From Arcuatula senhousia (taxonomy: Eukaryota > Mollusca > Bivalvia > Mytilida > Mytilidae): DNA of 64,000 nt. The stretch spans positions 1,707,001-1,771,000 of the forward strand of contig OZ020305.1 of NCBI GenBank assembly GCA_963971305.1, read 5' to 3'. Under the pieces are notes generated by a model. The model saw nothing but the letters and a program-made list of their open reading frames with translations. It was not told where the DNA came from and made no database searches. The translations under genes were made by a program, and so were the position numbers. Shown piece by piece: positions 23,001 to 33,200 of this stretch (within the stretch, counting starts at the first letter, position 1; each line of letters begins with the position of its first letter).

Positions 23001-25904
23001 ACTATTTACCTTTTAGAAAGAATTTAAATCCCAAGACAATATTTTTGCACTCACTATAACATGTTAAGGTCCCTTTCAAACTTCCAAACTTCTTGAAAGT
23101 TCTAGATTTTTCTCAAAAATCGGCCCCATATAGCATTGAAAATTCAAAACATTGCATATAATTTTTATCAATTACTTTATAACTTATATACCTTTTTCTA
23201 AAGGTTAAAAACTTTTTTTTTTAAATTTTAGCAAGATAACAAAAATATTGTTTAACTCACAGTAATATACCATTAATCTATTTCTTCAATGCCCCTTAGG
23301 ATGTGAAAAAATTAAAACTGAGTTGTCTTCCTTTTCCTACTAAAATTTTCTGAAGGGGGGCACAAAATAATTATGAGGAAATTAGATTTGTAAAGAATTT
23401 CAAGTAAGGCTGAAAAGTAAAAACAAAACAAACAAGAGGCTCCCAGGAGCCTGAATCGCTCACCTGACATATGTGCCTGAAGTAAAGGTTATAAGGCAAA
23501 ATCTATTTAACGTTGAAAGGGTCATAAGATTAATAAGAGGGTCATCTGACAATATGGTGGATCTAAAGGTGCTGATCACTTTTGTTCTCAATCAAAATCT
23601 AAAAATCTGTCACCCTTTTTGAGTTATTTGCAAAAAAATGCAGTTTAACCTAATGTTCTATTTTTAGCCACAGCGGCCATGTTTTACAACCAATCAAAAA
23701 TCCCCAAGACATTTCTATACACCTAATAATAATATACAATAATACCAAGTTTGGTTCCAATTGGACTTAAAGTGTCAGAGGAGTTAACATTTTCAATATA
23801 AGGAAATGCAGTTAAAATGCTCAATTTTGACGTTCCAAGGGCAATAACTCCTCAAAGGAAAGGTCCTACAACGTTGACCCTGTTACAAATTTTGTAGATC
23901 TTGATGCTCTAAACAATATGCAATTTAAATTTCTCAAATATCTTGTATAGTTTTCAAGATATTGAGCTAAACAGGTGCAAAATTTGCAAAAAATCCACAA
24001 AAAGGGCAATAACTCCTACATGGGTTGTTGGATTTTCTTCAAAATTTCAGAGCTGGTAGATCTTGAGGTGCTGATCACTTTTGTTCCCAATCAAAATTTT
24101 GAAATCTGTCACAATTTTAGAGTTATTTGCAAAAAACTGCCATTTACCCCTATGTTCTATTTTTAGCCACAGCGGCCATGTTTTACGACCAATCAAAAAT
24201 CCCCACATCAGTTCTATACACCTAATGCTAATAAACAACTACATCAAGTTTGGTTCCATTTGGACTTAAAGTGTCAGAGGAGTTAACGTTTTCAATGTAA
24301 TGAGGAAATGCTGCTAAAATGCTAAATTTTGACGTTCTAAGGGCAATAACTCCTAAAAGGAAAGGTCCTACAACGTTGACCCTGTTACATATTTTGTAGA
24401 TCTTGATGTGCTTAACAATATGCAATTTAAATTTCTCAAATATCTAGTATAGTTTTCAAGATATTGAGCTAAACAGGTGCAAAATTTGCAAAAAATCCAC
24501 AAAAAGGGCAATAACTCCTACATGAGTCGTTGGATTTTCTTCAAAATTTCAGGGTAGGTAGATCTTGAGGTGCTGATCACTTTTACCCTATGCCAGAATT
24601 TTGATATCTGTAGCCGTTTTTGAGTTATTTGCAAAAAACTGCATTTTACCCCTATGTTCTATTTTTAGCCATGGCGGCCATGTTTTACGACGAATCAAAA
24701 ATCCCCACATCAGTTCTAAGCACCGAATGCTAATGAACAACCATACCAAGTTTGGTTGCAATTGGACTTATGGTGTCAGAGGAGTTAACGTTTTAAAAAG
24801 TTTACGGACGACGGACGGACGACGGACGACGGACGCCAAGTGATGACAATAGCTCACATGACCCTTCGGGTCAGGTGAGCTAACAAGAAGGCTGTAAATA
24901 TTTGTAAATACTTTATTAAAAGTCAATGAAATCTTTGATTAGAAATCCATGTAATACTAATCAGAACAATTCTTTTCTTCTGTGTACCTGCAAATCAAAA
25001 TAATAACTACTTATTTATAAGTGGATGTAAATTGAAGTGAGAATAAAACTTGTTCTGAACAGTGTCTGAAAGCGCATATGCTACATATATGCTTGCCGTA
25101 AAAGTGACTAAAGCCTTAAAAATCCTGGCTAAAACCCTGGTGTCCATGTAACTTATTTTGAATAATGCTCAATCAAATTGCATTCTCAGTACAAGGGTTG
25201 GATCAGTTATGACAAAAATGGAGATTTAACAATTACATGTACATGTACAAACTTTATTTCCTTAATTTTTCACATAGTCAATTGGGTAGCTAAAAAATAT
25301 CAGAATATTAGAAGATTTTCATGCACATTTATCGTCCCCAAATTAAAGGAAATTGGTCTTATTTACTTCTTCAAATCATATTTATTTGATTATTTGCCTG
25401 TCTAAAGTAAATCGTTAATCAGTTTTCACCACTACATGCACAAATGGTAATTTAGGGAAGAGCAATCCCACATTTAGTATAATGCCTTTTTAATTACATC
25501 CATATTAATTTTTGGGCAGACATTATTTGTTATCTGAGTATCTCGAAAATTTGAATAAAAAGTTTAAAATGGAAAAGATTGACCATTCCAAAAAAAAAAA
25601 ACAACAGCAAGGCTCTTGCACCGACACGTCTGAGTGATTTTCAAATAAAATTCAATAGCGTTATCAAATTGAAGACTAGAAAATGTCATAGAAACAAAAC
25701 ATTTGTGAACAAAATGAAATGGAATAAATGCAATAGACAAGACTGCAACAATGTACAAATGTATACTTACTGCCTTTCAAATTTGAAACGAAAGACTTTG
25801 TCAAAACATGTCCAGGTTTGTTCAGAAAGAAAACAATGTATCAACTTGAAGCTAATTGAACGCTTGCGTCTACTTACCGTCTGTGCTCGTGTAGTCAAAG
25901 CCAT
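16891..25904 (-). CDS. ccnb: B-type cyclin, eight exons, 423 residues
   Basis: This is a mitotic cyclin, the regulatory subunit that activates CDK1 for entry into mitosis or meiosis and is destroyed by the anaphase-promoting complex. Coding exons, in order: 25904-25878, 21643-21365, 20915-20703, 19987-19829, 19094-18858, 18317-18177, 17809-17705 and 17001-16891. Every border is GT/AG and the frame stays open. Residues 47-55 (RSALGDIGN) form a destruction box. The N-terminal cyclin box spans about 165-300 and carries MRSIL at 192-196. The five residues invariant in cyclin boxes are all present (R193, D222, L237, K248, E277, by comparison with cyclin A). The C-terminal fold follows from 306 to the end. 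The MRSILIDWL and LLQETLYLT stretches place it with B1/B2 rather than B3. The length suits the family. Introns 1 and 7 contain transposable elements. The untranslated ends are not resolved. Confidence 0.97.
17233..17406. mobile_element. Small MITE-like element in cyclin intron 7
   Basis: The left end GGCTGTTCCATTTAATTTGA is matched in inverse on the right by TCAATTTAAATGAAACAGC. G-rich blocks lie just inside the left arm and C-rich blocks inside the right, so the whole 174 bp can fold back. There is no coding potential. Confidence 0.65.
17705..17809 (-). CDS. ccnb: Cyclin B exon 7 (residues 353-387)
   Basis: The acceptor is TTGACAG before AAC; the donor is ACA then GTAAGT. The 105-nt exon encodes [20 protein letters not shown]. 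It contains no long ATG-started frame, so it shows only through splice-site and homology reading. Confidence 0.93.
18177..18317 (-). CDS. ccnb: Cyclin B exon 6 (residues 306-352)
   Basis: The acceptor is TTTTTAG before GTT; the donor is TGG then GTAAGT. The 141-nt exon encodes [18 protein letters not shown] and [12 protein letters not shown], the start of the C-terminal cyclin fold. Confidence 0.95.
18858..19094 (-). CDS. ccnb: Cyclin B exon 5 (residues 227-305), core cyclin box
   Basis: The acceptor is CATTCAG before GTA; the donor is CAG then GTACAA. The 237-nt exon includes LIASKYEE (K248) and [11 protein letters not shown] (E277), and ends at [12 protein letters not shown], where the second cyclin lobe begins. 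Confidence 0.97.
19600..19725 (-). repeat. Dispersed repeat fragment in cyclin intron 4
   Basis: The plus strand reads CCGAAGGCTGCTGGCTGTTT and, further on, GTACACTTATTCCACATCTC. The same two blocks occur about 28786-28876, and the second alone near 14450. No ends could be defined. Confidence 0.5.
19829..19987 (-). CDS. ccnb: Cyclin B exon 4 (residues 174-226), start of cyclin box
   Basis: The acceptor is TTTTTAG before GAT; the donor is CAG then GTTGGT. The 159-nt exon encodes the MRSIL motif and IIDRFLQ, including the invariant R193 and D222. Confidence 0.97.
20703..20915 (-). CDS. ccnb: Cyclin B exon 3 (residues 103-173)
   Basis: The acceptor is TTTTCAG before GCG; the donor is GAG then GTATAC. 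The 213-nt exon encodes an acidic, Ser-rich linker. Its end, [20 protein letters not shown], is the N-terminal helix typical of B cyclins just ahead of the cyclin box. Confidence 0.95.
21365..21643 (-). CDS. ccnb: Cyclin B exon 2 (residues 10-102), destruction box
   Basis: The acceptor is TTTCAG before GCA; the donor is TCT then GTGAGT. The 279-nt exon encodes the low-conservation, basic N terminus. It includes the destruction box RSALGDIGN (residues 47-55) followed by a Lys-rich stretch. Confidence 0.95.
21901..22236. mobile_element. TA-flanked MITE in cyclin intron 1 (copy 1)
   Basis: TA flanks both ends (21899-21900 and 22237-22238). The element starts CAACCCATCCGATTTAACTA and ends with its inverse. 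The inverted ends include GGACTTTCGATTG and extend with interruptions to about 80 bp (GTGCAAACA and AAATTTACGTCG also pair). The copy at 40547-40909 has the same ends and TA flanks. TA duplication and foldback structure fit a mariner/Tc1-type non-autonomous element (inference). No transposase frame is present. Confidence 0.85.
23431..24882 (+). mobile_element. Helentron-like non-autonomous element, AGGTGAGC family, in cyclin intron 1
   Basis: The start AACAAGAGGCTCCCAGGAGC holds a small palindrome, and an arm GCTCACCTGAC follows at 23458-23468. The right end is a 31-nt hairpin (24851-24881: AGCTCACATGACCC, loop, GGGTCAGGTGAGCT) ending CTAA; its right half is the exact inverse of the left arm. 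An ACGG-type microsatellite lies at about 24805-24838. The core is about 2.5 units of roughly 500 bp (GGTGCTGATCACTTTT at 23569, 24068 and 24570). Subterminal inverted repeat, 3' hairpin and tandem core fit Helentron-associated elements. The reverse copy is at 42321-43471. Small open frames inside are repeat translations. Confidence 0.85.
25878..25904 (-). CDS. ccnb: Cyclin B exon 1 (residues 1-9)
   Basis: The start codon is at 25904-25902 and encodes MALTTRAQT. The donor is ACG then GTAAGT. The exon is 27 nt and ends in phase 0. I chose this ATG because it joins in frame to the exon 2 reading frame, and because the promoter signature lies 126-184 bp further upstream. An internal ATG in exon 2 (21637) could give a shorter N terminus. 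Confidence 0.85.
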
Positions 25905-26029
25905 TTTTGATTCTTTTATCGATATTTTAAAGTAGCATCAGCTATGAAAAAACTGCAAGAAACGATGTTGTTCGTTGCCTATTTCCAAAGCATTCTGAAG
26001 TTGTCCATTGAAATTCACTGCGGATCAAT

Positions 26030-26088
26030 TTCAAATGTACCGCGGCGTCATCATTGGTCGATAGGGAGTAAAAACATCTTTTGATTGG
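26030..26088 (-). promoter_or_regulatory. Cell-cycle promoter signature of cyclin B: two CCAAT boxes and CDE/CHR
   Basis: Read on the minus strand, CCAAT lies at 26088-26084 and again at 26057-26053, 31 bp apart. Downstream comes CCGCGG (26045-26040), a 4-nt spacer TACA, then TTTGAA (26035-26030). Paired CCAAT boxes about 31-33 bp apart bind NF-Y in vertebrate G2/M genes. A GC-rich CDE four bases ahead of a CHR (TTTGAA) is the classic DREAM/MMB target. The position, 126 bp ahead of the ATG and in the right orientation, supports function; the assignment is by analogy with vertebrates. A TATA-like TATAAATAG at about 26111-26103 lies upstream of the CCAAT pair and is probably not the start-site determinant. 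Confidence 0.7.
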
Positions 26089-26510
26089 ATAAGCTGATAA
26101 AACTATTTATAGAAGATATTATTGTTTAAAAAATAAAATAGAATTATCAAATAATATTAATTCAAAACTAGTTCTTTAAAAGTCAAAAAAAGATTATTCT
26201 GATATCAAATTGCCTCAAATTTAACAAAATATTAATTTACTAATTCCGCATTCTTATTTTCGGAATATATCTGGGTTTGCCCTTGCTTTACCTTTAGGAT
26301 TTTCACCCGAATGGATTGTTGATGGAAACAAGCATGTACACGTTTGTCAACAAGGTGCGAAAAATCATTGTAAACGGTCATGAATGAGTACTTCGGCATG
26401 TCCGTGCATAGTAATCAATTAACGCGTTAAAATGTTATTTATAGCTCACTTTCATTTGTATATCCATTGGATCATTACAATATAATTTTTGCAGAAATGA
26501 CATGAAGTTA

Positions 26511-26747
26511 CAGAACAGAACAGAACAGAACAGAACAATTTATTAATAAAGAAAACCCATATAGGGCATACAATTATAAAAGTTTGACTAGAAACACAAA
26601 GAAGAAATTATACACACACAAAACAATTCTGACATTACCAATACTGACAGAAGGAGACTGTTTCAAGAGAAATAACTCTAGTATATATGCATACTCCAAT
26701 ATACTTGACATACAAGATCATACAAGATTAACATTAATAGTCATTCG
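26511..26747 (-). mobile_element. 3' end of a LINE with a GTTCT-repeat tail
   Basis: On the minus strand this follows the LINE stop codon and ends in five copies of GTTCT (26514-26536 region). Short tandem tails instead of poly(A) are known for several non-LTR retrotransposon clades. Together with the coding remnant upstream it forms the 3' part of a 5'-truncated insertion. Confidence 0.7.
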
Positions 26748-27230
26748 TTAAGTTACATTATTTCTGATATTGAAGCATGTGGAAATAATTTTAGATAATT
26801 GTTTAATGATATCTAAATCTTCATTTATAAGAAGCCATATAAATTTATTTTCCTCACTAAGTTCTAAGAAATTAGAGTTATTAATATTCTTAAAATAGAT
26901 TTCTCTAATATTGCTATATTTAGGACAAGCAGTTAAAAAATGCAGTTCATCTTCGATGGAAGATTTATTACACTGCTTACAAAGTCTTTCTTCTAGTGGT
27001 GTTTTAGGAATAGAGTACCTTCCTCTTTCAATTTCTAGCTTGTGGGCACTTACGCGAAAACGGGTTAATGTATTACGATCATTAAAATCGTTCAAATCCA
27101 AATATTTTTCCTGTTTGAACTCAAATTTAAATTTGCAATATGTGCGTAGTTTATTCTCGTTTCTATTTGTAGCGGGATTGATTTTGACTTTATTAATTTC
27201 TGTCTTCCATATTACATGAATGATTAAAAG
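26748..27230 (-). pseudogene. 5'-truncated LINE ORF2, C-terminal region
   Basis: The open frame runs from an in-frame stop at about 27233 down to TGA-region 26748, about 160 residues. It starts with a WKTEINK stretch, passes NKLRTYCKFK and HKLEIERGRY, and reaches a Cys/His segment, LCKQCNKSSIEDELHFLTAC. The spacing Cys-x2-Cys then His-x4-Cys is typical of the zinc-finger-like tail behind reverse transcriptases of non-LTR elements. The reverse transcriptase and endonuclease regions are absent, so this is a dead-on-arrival copy. It lies just upstream of the cyclin promoter, in the same orientation. The clade is not assigned. Confidence 0.8.
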
Positions 27231-27394
27231 TTAACTACTGTAGTATTTTGATTCATATCAAGTGCATTTTGGCCCCGACTTCATTGTAGAAAATGTTGCT
27301 TTAAGATATATATGTATTTGTAAAAAAGAAGAGGCCTTTTAAAATTATTGTGCATGGTTAACGCGTTAAATTAAAATTTAAAGTTTTTTTTTTT

Positions 27395-28113
27395 ATAATG
27401 AATTTCGTGGAATATCTTAGTAAATCTTTTTCATTTGGTAAATTGATGATGGAGCCTTGAGTGGTATAAGTTAATTGGTCTATAATAAAATCCAGCAATT
27501 AAACAATTATGAATATACAAATAAAGGAAATCTTAGACAGCATGGTTAATTTAAATGATTTGTAATTATAAGTTAAATGATGAATTAATTGATTATGAAT
27601 TATTTTACTTACTTATATGTACCTTCTTTGAATTTAAAGAAAATATATATTTTTTAAGATTTAATTGTTTAAATAAACGTATGAATAGTGAGGATACTTA
27701 AATAAGAGAATGAGAGTATTTGTTCTTTTTTTTTCATAATGAATTTAGCAGTCAATATCTTAGTAAATCAATGCATGCAAATTATGTATATTTGATAAAT
27801 TGGTGATGGAGTCAATTATTAGTAGCCTTGAGCATGTTGAGTGTTATCAGTTAATTGGTCTATAATAAAATCCAGCAATTAAACAATTATGAATAACAAA
27901 TATAGCAAATCTTAGACAGTGTGGCTAATTAATTTAAATGATTTGTAATTATAAGTTAAATGATGAATTAATTGATTATCAATTATTAATTAATTATTTT
28001 ACTTACTTATATGTACCCTCTTTGAATTAAAAGAAAATATACATTTTTTAGATTTAATTGTTATAATAAACTTATGAATTATGAGGATACTTAAATAAGA
28101 GAATGAGAGTATT
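27395..28113 (+). repeat. Direct duplication of an AT-rich block
   Basis: The block at about 27395-27720 recurs at about 27736-28113. Shared landmarks include TTGGTCTATAATAAAATCCA, TAAGTTAAATGATGAATTAA and AATAAGAGAATGAGAGTATT. Offsets grow from 341 to 393 bp, so the second copy has gained about 52 bp in small insertions. There is no coding potential. Confidence 0.8.
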
Positions 28114-30228
28114 TGCTTTTATTTACATGTATATTATAAAAAATGACCTGAAATGAATTGTCAGCATTTTAGTTCTACAGATTAAAATTTGATATGCATA
28201 CATGTATAAACAACACTTCACTTATACCGTAATATGTGATGGCATTGTCCTAAATGATCGTGAAGATAACAAAATAAAACCCATTCCTCAGATCAATAGG
28301 TTGAGATAAATTAGGGAGATGTGATATTATTTCCCGCCATTTTTCAGCACATTCGCAGATTTTTCAAAAACTTCAGACAATCTGAACGAAGAAGAATTTT
28401 ATTTGAAGGATCATATTTTGTGCAATTTGGCAGATTCTGTACATTACTGAGCTTTGCTTCGCTCGCATATAAAATGCATTATGATTTAAATTTAATGATT
28501 AATTTTCCCCTTCCCCAATGATACTATAAACTTGCTTAACATTTGGTACCTGGATCTTTTAATAATCACTTTTCATTAATATTGAGACATGTCTGTACTT
28601 TTAGATTAATTGAAGATGGAAGAAATTAAAAGAAGATTAGAATTTGATAATGTTTCAGTTCAGAATCAGGTATTTATTCCCCATCCAAACAAAACGATGA
28701 CAAACTATGATTATTTCCTGTTGTAGAAAAATAATTTGATATACATGTACTGGCATGTACAGGAAATTGAACTGTGAACATGTATTGAAGGCTGCTGGCG
28801 GTTTTCCTTTTTTTATTTTTAAATTGCCATTTATATTGTAGACTGTCATTTTGTACACTTATTCCACATCTCATTACAGTATATTTTATGTGATTTATAT
28901 CAAGAAAGTTGTGTCTTAACAGATTTTCTGCATGGAAACTTTATATTATTTGATAAGACACATGAAGTTATTTGATATGAATGAAATTTAATACAGTAAT
29001 TGATATGAACAGGATTTTAACCATTGTGTCCGGAAAATTTGAGGATCTTTTTATCATCAATTCCTCAATAATATGTTTCTTGTTTTGATAAGATCTGAAT
29101 TTTCTGGAACTTGATTTTTCCAGAGCTAAATTGAAATTATTTCAATGATTTGCCATCATGATAAAGGGACAAAGTTATCTTTCTTTTAACATGTTCATGA
29201 TATTATTTGAAAATTTTGTTATTTGATAGTTTGTTGTGACACTGTTACTACAGATTTTCGCTAAGGGAGGTGTAAAGAAGTTTTTTTTTTACTGTTTTTC
29301 ACTGAGCTAAGCGAGGCCCAAATTTTTCAAAGTTTTTTATGTTGATTATATGGAAAAAACATAATTTTTGTCAGTTTTAAGGGTAGGCTTTTGCTTGGAT
29401 TCACTCCTGAATTTGACTTGGTATGTGACACCCTGGAATGATAGCACATGAAGCATTCCCATAATTTGACATGGACTTTATATTTGACCAGATAAGGGAA
29501 AGTTGGTGTAGAAACATGTTATATATGTAGCAAATTGAAAAATTCTTTTTCATGTTTTTGCTCAACTCCATGTATTGCAATAGTTATTTAGGGTAATGAA
29601 TTTTGCAATTGAATTATTTGTACCAAAAGCTTAATGATAGGGAAGCAAGCCCACATTCATATGTCATAGGCATAATGATAATAACTAATTAAAGTAATTA
29701 TGTCAACACAATGAAGACAGTTTTCTTGGAAGTGTCAGATTAAATGCAGCTAATCATCTGGCACTAATAGATTGTATTCCTTGACAATCATCTTCATAAA
29801 ATATTAACAATTGTAATTATGTCTTATATTATTGTTTATAAAAGAAAAGCTCATAATTCTGTAGTGTCTTAACGAGCAATATATTGGAATTACATATAAT
29901 TGATAAAATCCCACTGCATGACAGTGTCTGGTAATTAGTCTGAATCGGCACAAATGTCTATTATTAATTGATCAATCCTTTATATATCTGTTGTTTAGGT
30001 TGTGTTGACAGAAAACTAATATGAATATGAGAAGGAACAGATGTGTAGTCTTCATAATATCAAACTTCTGTTAGCATTTAAATGTTAACAAACTAGGTCA
30101 TAATTAAGATTTGAAAATTTAATATTCTTAAGAATTGTCATAGAATATGTAGGTTTCAAATGCATTTAGACTACAAACAAAATTTCTGATCACAAAAACA
30201 TTTTTAAAGCTTTGATGATTATACTAAC
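28114..30228. other. Unannotated AT-rich interval
   Basis: No gene is supported. A dispersed repeat fragment lies at about 28783-28876 (GAAGGCTGCTGGCGGTTTTC and GTACACTTATTCCACATCTC). About 29270-29400 resembles the segment near 10445. Confidence 0.4.
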
Positions 30229-33200
30229 TGCACATAGTCTGTTTTCTCGGTGCTAGATTTGGCCTCCTTTGGTGGTTATACTGTACATGGTCAGTGTTCT
30301 TGGTGCTAGATTTGGCTTCCTTTGATGGTTATACTGTACATGGTCTGTGTTCTTGGTGCTAGATTTGACTTCCTTTTATGGTTATACTATACATGGTCAG
30401 TGTTCTTGGTGCTAGATTTGGCTTCCTTTGGTGGTTATACTGTACATGGTCAGTGTTCTTGGTGCTAGATTTGGTTTCCTTTGATGGTTATACTGTACAT
30501 GGTCAGTGTTCTTGTTTCTAGATTTGGTTTCCTTTGGTGGTTATACTGTACATGGTCTGTGTTCTTGGTGCTAGATTTGGCTTCCTTTGATGGTTATACT
30601 GTACATGGTCAGTGTTCTTGGTGCTAGATTTGGCTTCCTTTGCTGGTTATACTGTACATGGTCAGTGTTCTTGGTACTAGATTTGGCTTCCTTTGATGGT
30701 TATACTGTACATGGTCTGTGTACTTGGTGCTAGATTTGGCTTCCTTTGATGGTTATACTGTACATGGTCAGTGTTCTTGGTGCTAGATTTGGCTTCCTTT
30801 GATGGTTATACTGTACATGGTCTGTGTACTTGGTGCTAGATTTGGCTTCCTTTGATGGTTATACTGTACATGGTCTGTGTTCTTGGTGATAGATTTGGCT
30901 TCCTTTGATGGTTATACTGTACATGGTCAGTGTTCTTGGTGCTAGATTTGGCTTCCTTTGATGGTTATACTGTACATGGTCTGTGTACTTGGTGCTAGAT
31001 TTGGCTTCCTTTGATGGTTATACTGTACATGGTCAGTGTTCTTGGTGCTAGATTTGGCTTCCTTTGATGGTTATACTGTACATGGTCTGTGTACTTGGTG
31101 CTAGATTTGGCTTCCTTTGATGGTTATACTGTACTTGGTCTGTGTTCTTGGTGATAGATTTGGCTTCCTTTGATGGTTATACTGTACATGGTCAGTGTTC
31201 TTGGTGCTAGATTTGGCTTCCTTTGATGGTTATACTGTACATGGTCAGTGTTCTTGGTGCTAGATTTGGCTTCCTTTGATGGTTATACTGTACATGTTCT
31301 GTGTTCTTGGTGCTAGATTTGGTTTCCTTTGGTGGTTATACTGTACATGGTCTGTGTTCTTGGTGCTAGATTTGGTTTCATTGGATGGTTATACTGTACA
31401 TGGTCAGTGTTCTTGGTGCTAGATTTGACTTCCTTTGGTGGTTATACTGTACATGGTCTGTGTTATTGGTGCTATATTTGGTTTCCTTTGATGGTTATAC
31501 TGTACATGATCTGTGTTATTGGTGCTAGATTTGACTTCCTTTGATGGTTATACTGTACATGGTCTGTGTTCTTGGTGCTAGATTTGGCTTCCTTTGATGG
31601 TTATACTGTACATGGTCTGTGTTCTTGGTGCTAGATTTGGCTTCCTTTGGTGGTTATACTGTACATGGTCTGTGTTCTTGGTGCTAGATTTGGCTTCATT
31701 TGATGGTTATACTGTACATGGTCAGTGTTCTTGGTGCTAGATTTGGCCTCCTTGGGTGGTTATACTGTACATGGTCTGTGTTCTTGGTGCTAGATTTGGC
31801 TTCCTTTAATGGTTATACTGTACATGGTCAGTGTTCTTGGTGCTAGATTTGGCCTCCTTGGGTGGTTATACTGCACATGGTCTGTGTTCTTGGTGCTAGA
31901 TTTGGCTTCCTTTAATGGTTATACTGTACATGGTCAGTGTTCTTGGTGCTAGATTTGGCCTCCTTTAATGGTTATACTGTACATGGTCTGTGTTCTTGGT
32001 GCTAGATTTGGTTTCCTTTGATGGTTATACTGTACATGGTCAGTGTTCTTGGTGCTAGATTTGGCCTCCTTTAATGGTTATACTGTACATGGTCAGTGTT
32101 CTTGGTGCTAGATTTGGTTTCCTTTGATGGTTATACTGTACATGGTCAGTGTTCTTGGTGCTAGATTTGGCCTCCTTTAATGGTTATACTGTACATGGGC
32201 AGTGTTCTTGGTGCTAGATTTGGCTTCCTTTAATGGTTATACTGTACATGGTCTGTGTTCTTGGTGCTAGATTTGGCTTCCTTTGATGGTTATACTGTAC
32301 ATGGTCAGTGTTCTTGGTGCTAGATTTGGCTTCCTTTGATGGTTATACTGTACATGGTCTGTGTACTTGGTGCTAGATTTGGCTTCCTTTGATGGTTATA
32401 CTGTACATGGTCTGTGTTCTTGGTGCTAGATTTGGTTTCCTTTGGTGGTTATACTGTACATGGTCTGTGTTCTTGGTGCTAGATTTGGCTTCCTTTAATG
32501 GTTATACTGTACATGGTCAGTGTTCTTGGTGCTAGATTTGGTTTCCTTTGATGGTTATACTGTACATGGTCAGTGTTCTTGGTGCTAGATTTGGTTTCCT
32601 TTGATGGTTATACTGTACATGGTCAGTGTTCTTGGTGCTAGATTTGGCTTCCTTTGATGGTTATACTGTACATGGTCAGTGTTCTTAATGCTAGATTTGG
32701 TTTCTTTGATGGTTATACTGTACATGGTCTGTGTTCTTGGTGCTAGATTTGGCTTCCTTTAATGGTTATACTGTACATGGTCTGTGTTCTTGGTGCTAGT
32801 TTTGGCTTCCTTTGTTGGTTATACTGTACATGGTCAGTGTTCTTAATGCTAGATTTGGTTTCCTTTGATGGTTATACTGTACATGGTCTGTGTTCTTGGT
32901 GCTAGATTTGGCTTCCTTTAATGGTTATACTGTACATGGTCTGTGTTCTTGGTGCTAGATTTGGCTTCCTTTGTTGGTTATACTGTACATGGTCAGTGTT
33001 CTTAATGCTAGATTTGGCCTCCTTTGATGGTTAAACTGTACATGGTCAGTGTTCTTGGTGCTCGATTTGGCTTCCTTTGTTGGTTATACTGTACATGGTC
33101 AGTGTTCTTAATGCTAGATTTGGCCTCCTTTGATGGTTATACTGTACATGGTCTGTGTTCTTGGTGATAGATTTGGCTTCCTTTGATGGTCATACTGTAC

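Noticed and set aside
25579..25935. 118-codon plus-strand frame
   Set aside because: It is antisense to cyclin exon 1 and its intron, Lys/Asn-rich from base composition, with no domain.
26103..26111. TATA box for the cyclin gene (TATAAATAG, minus)
   Set aside because: It lies upstream of both CCAAT boxes, the wrong order for start-site selection; kept only as a note.
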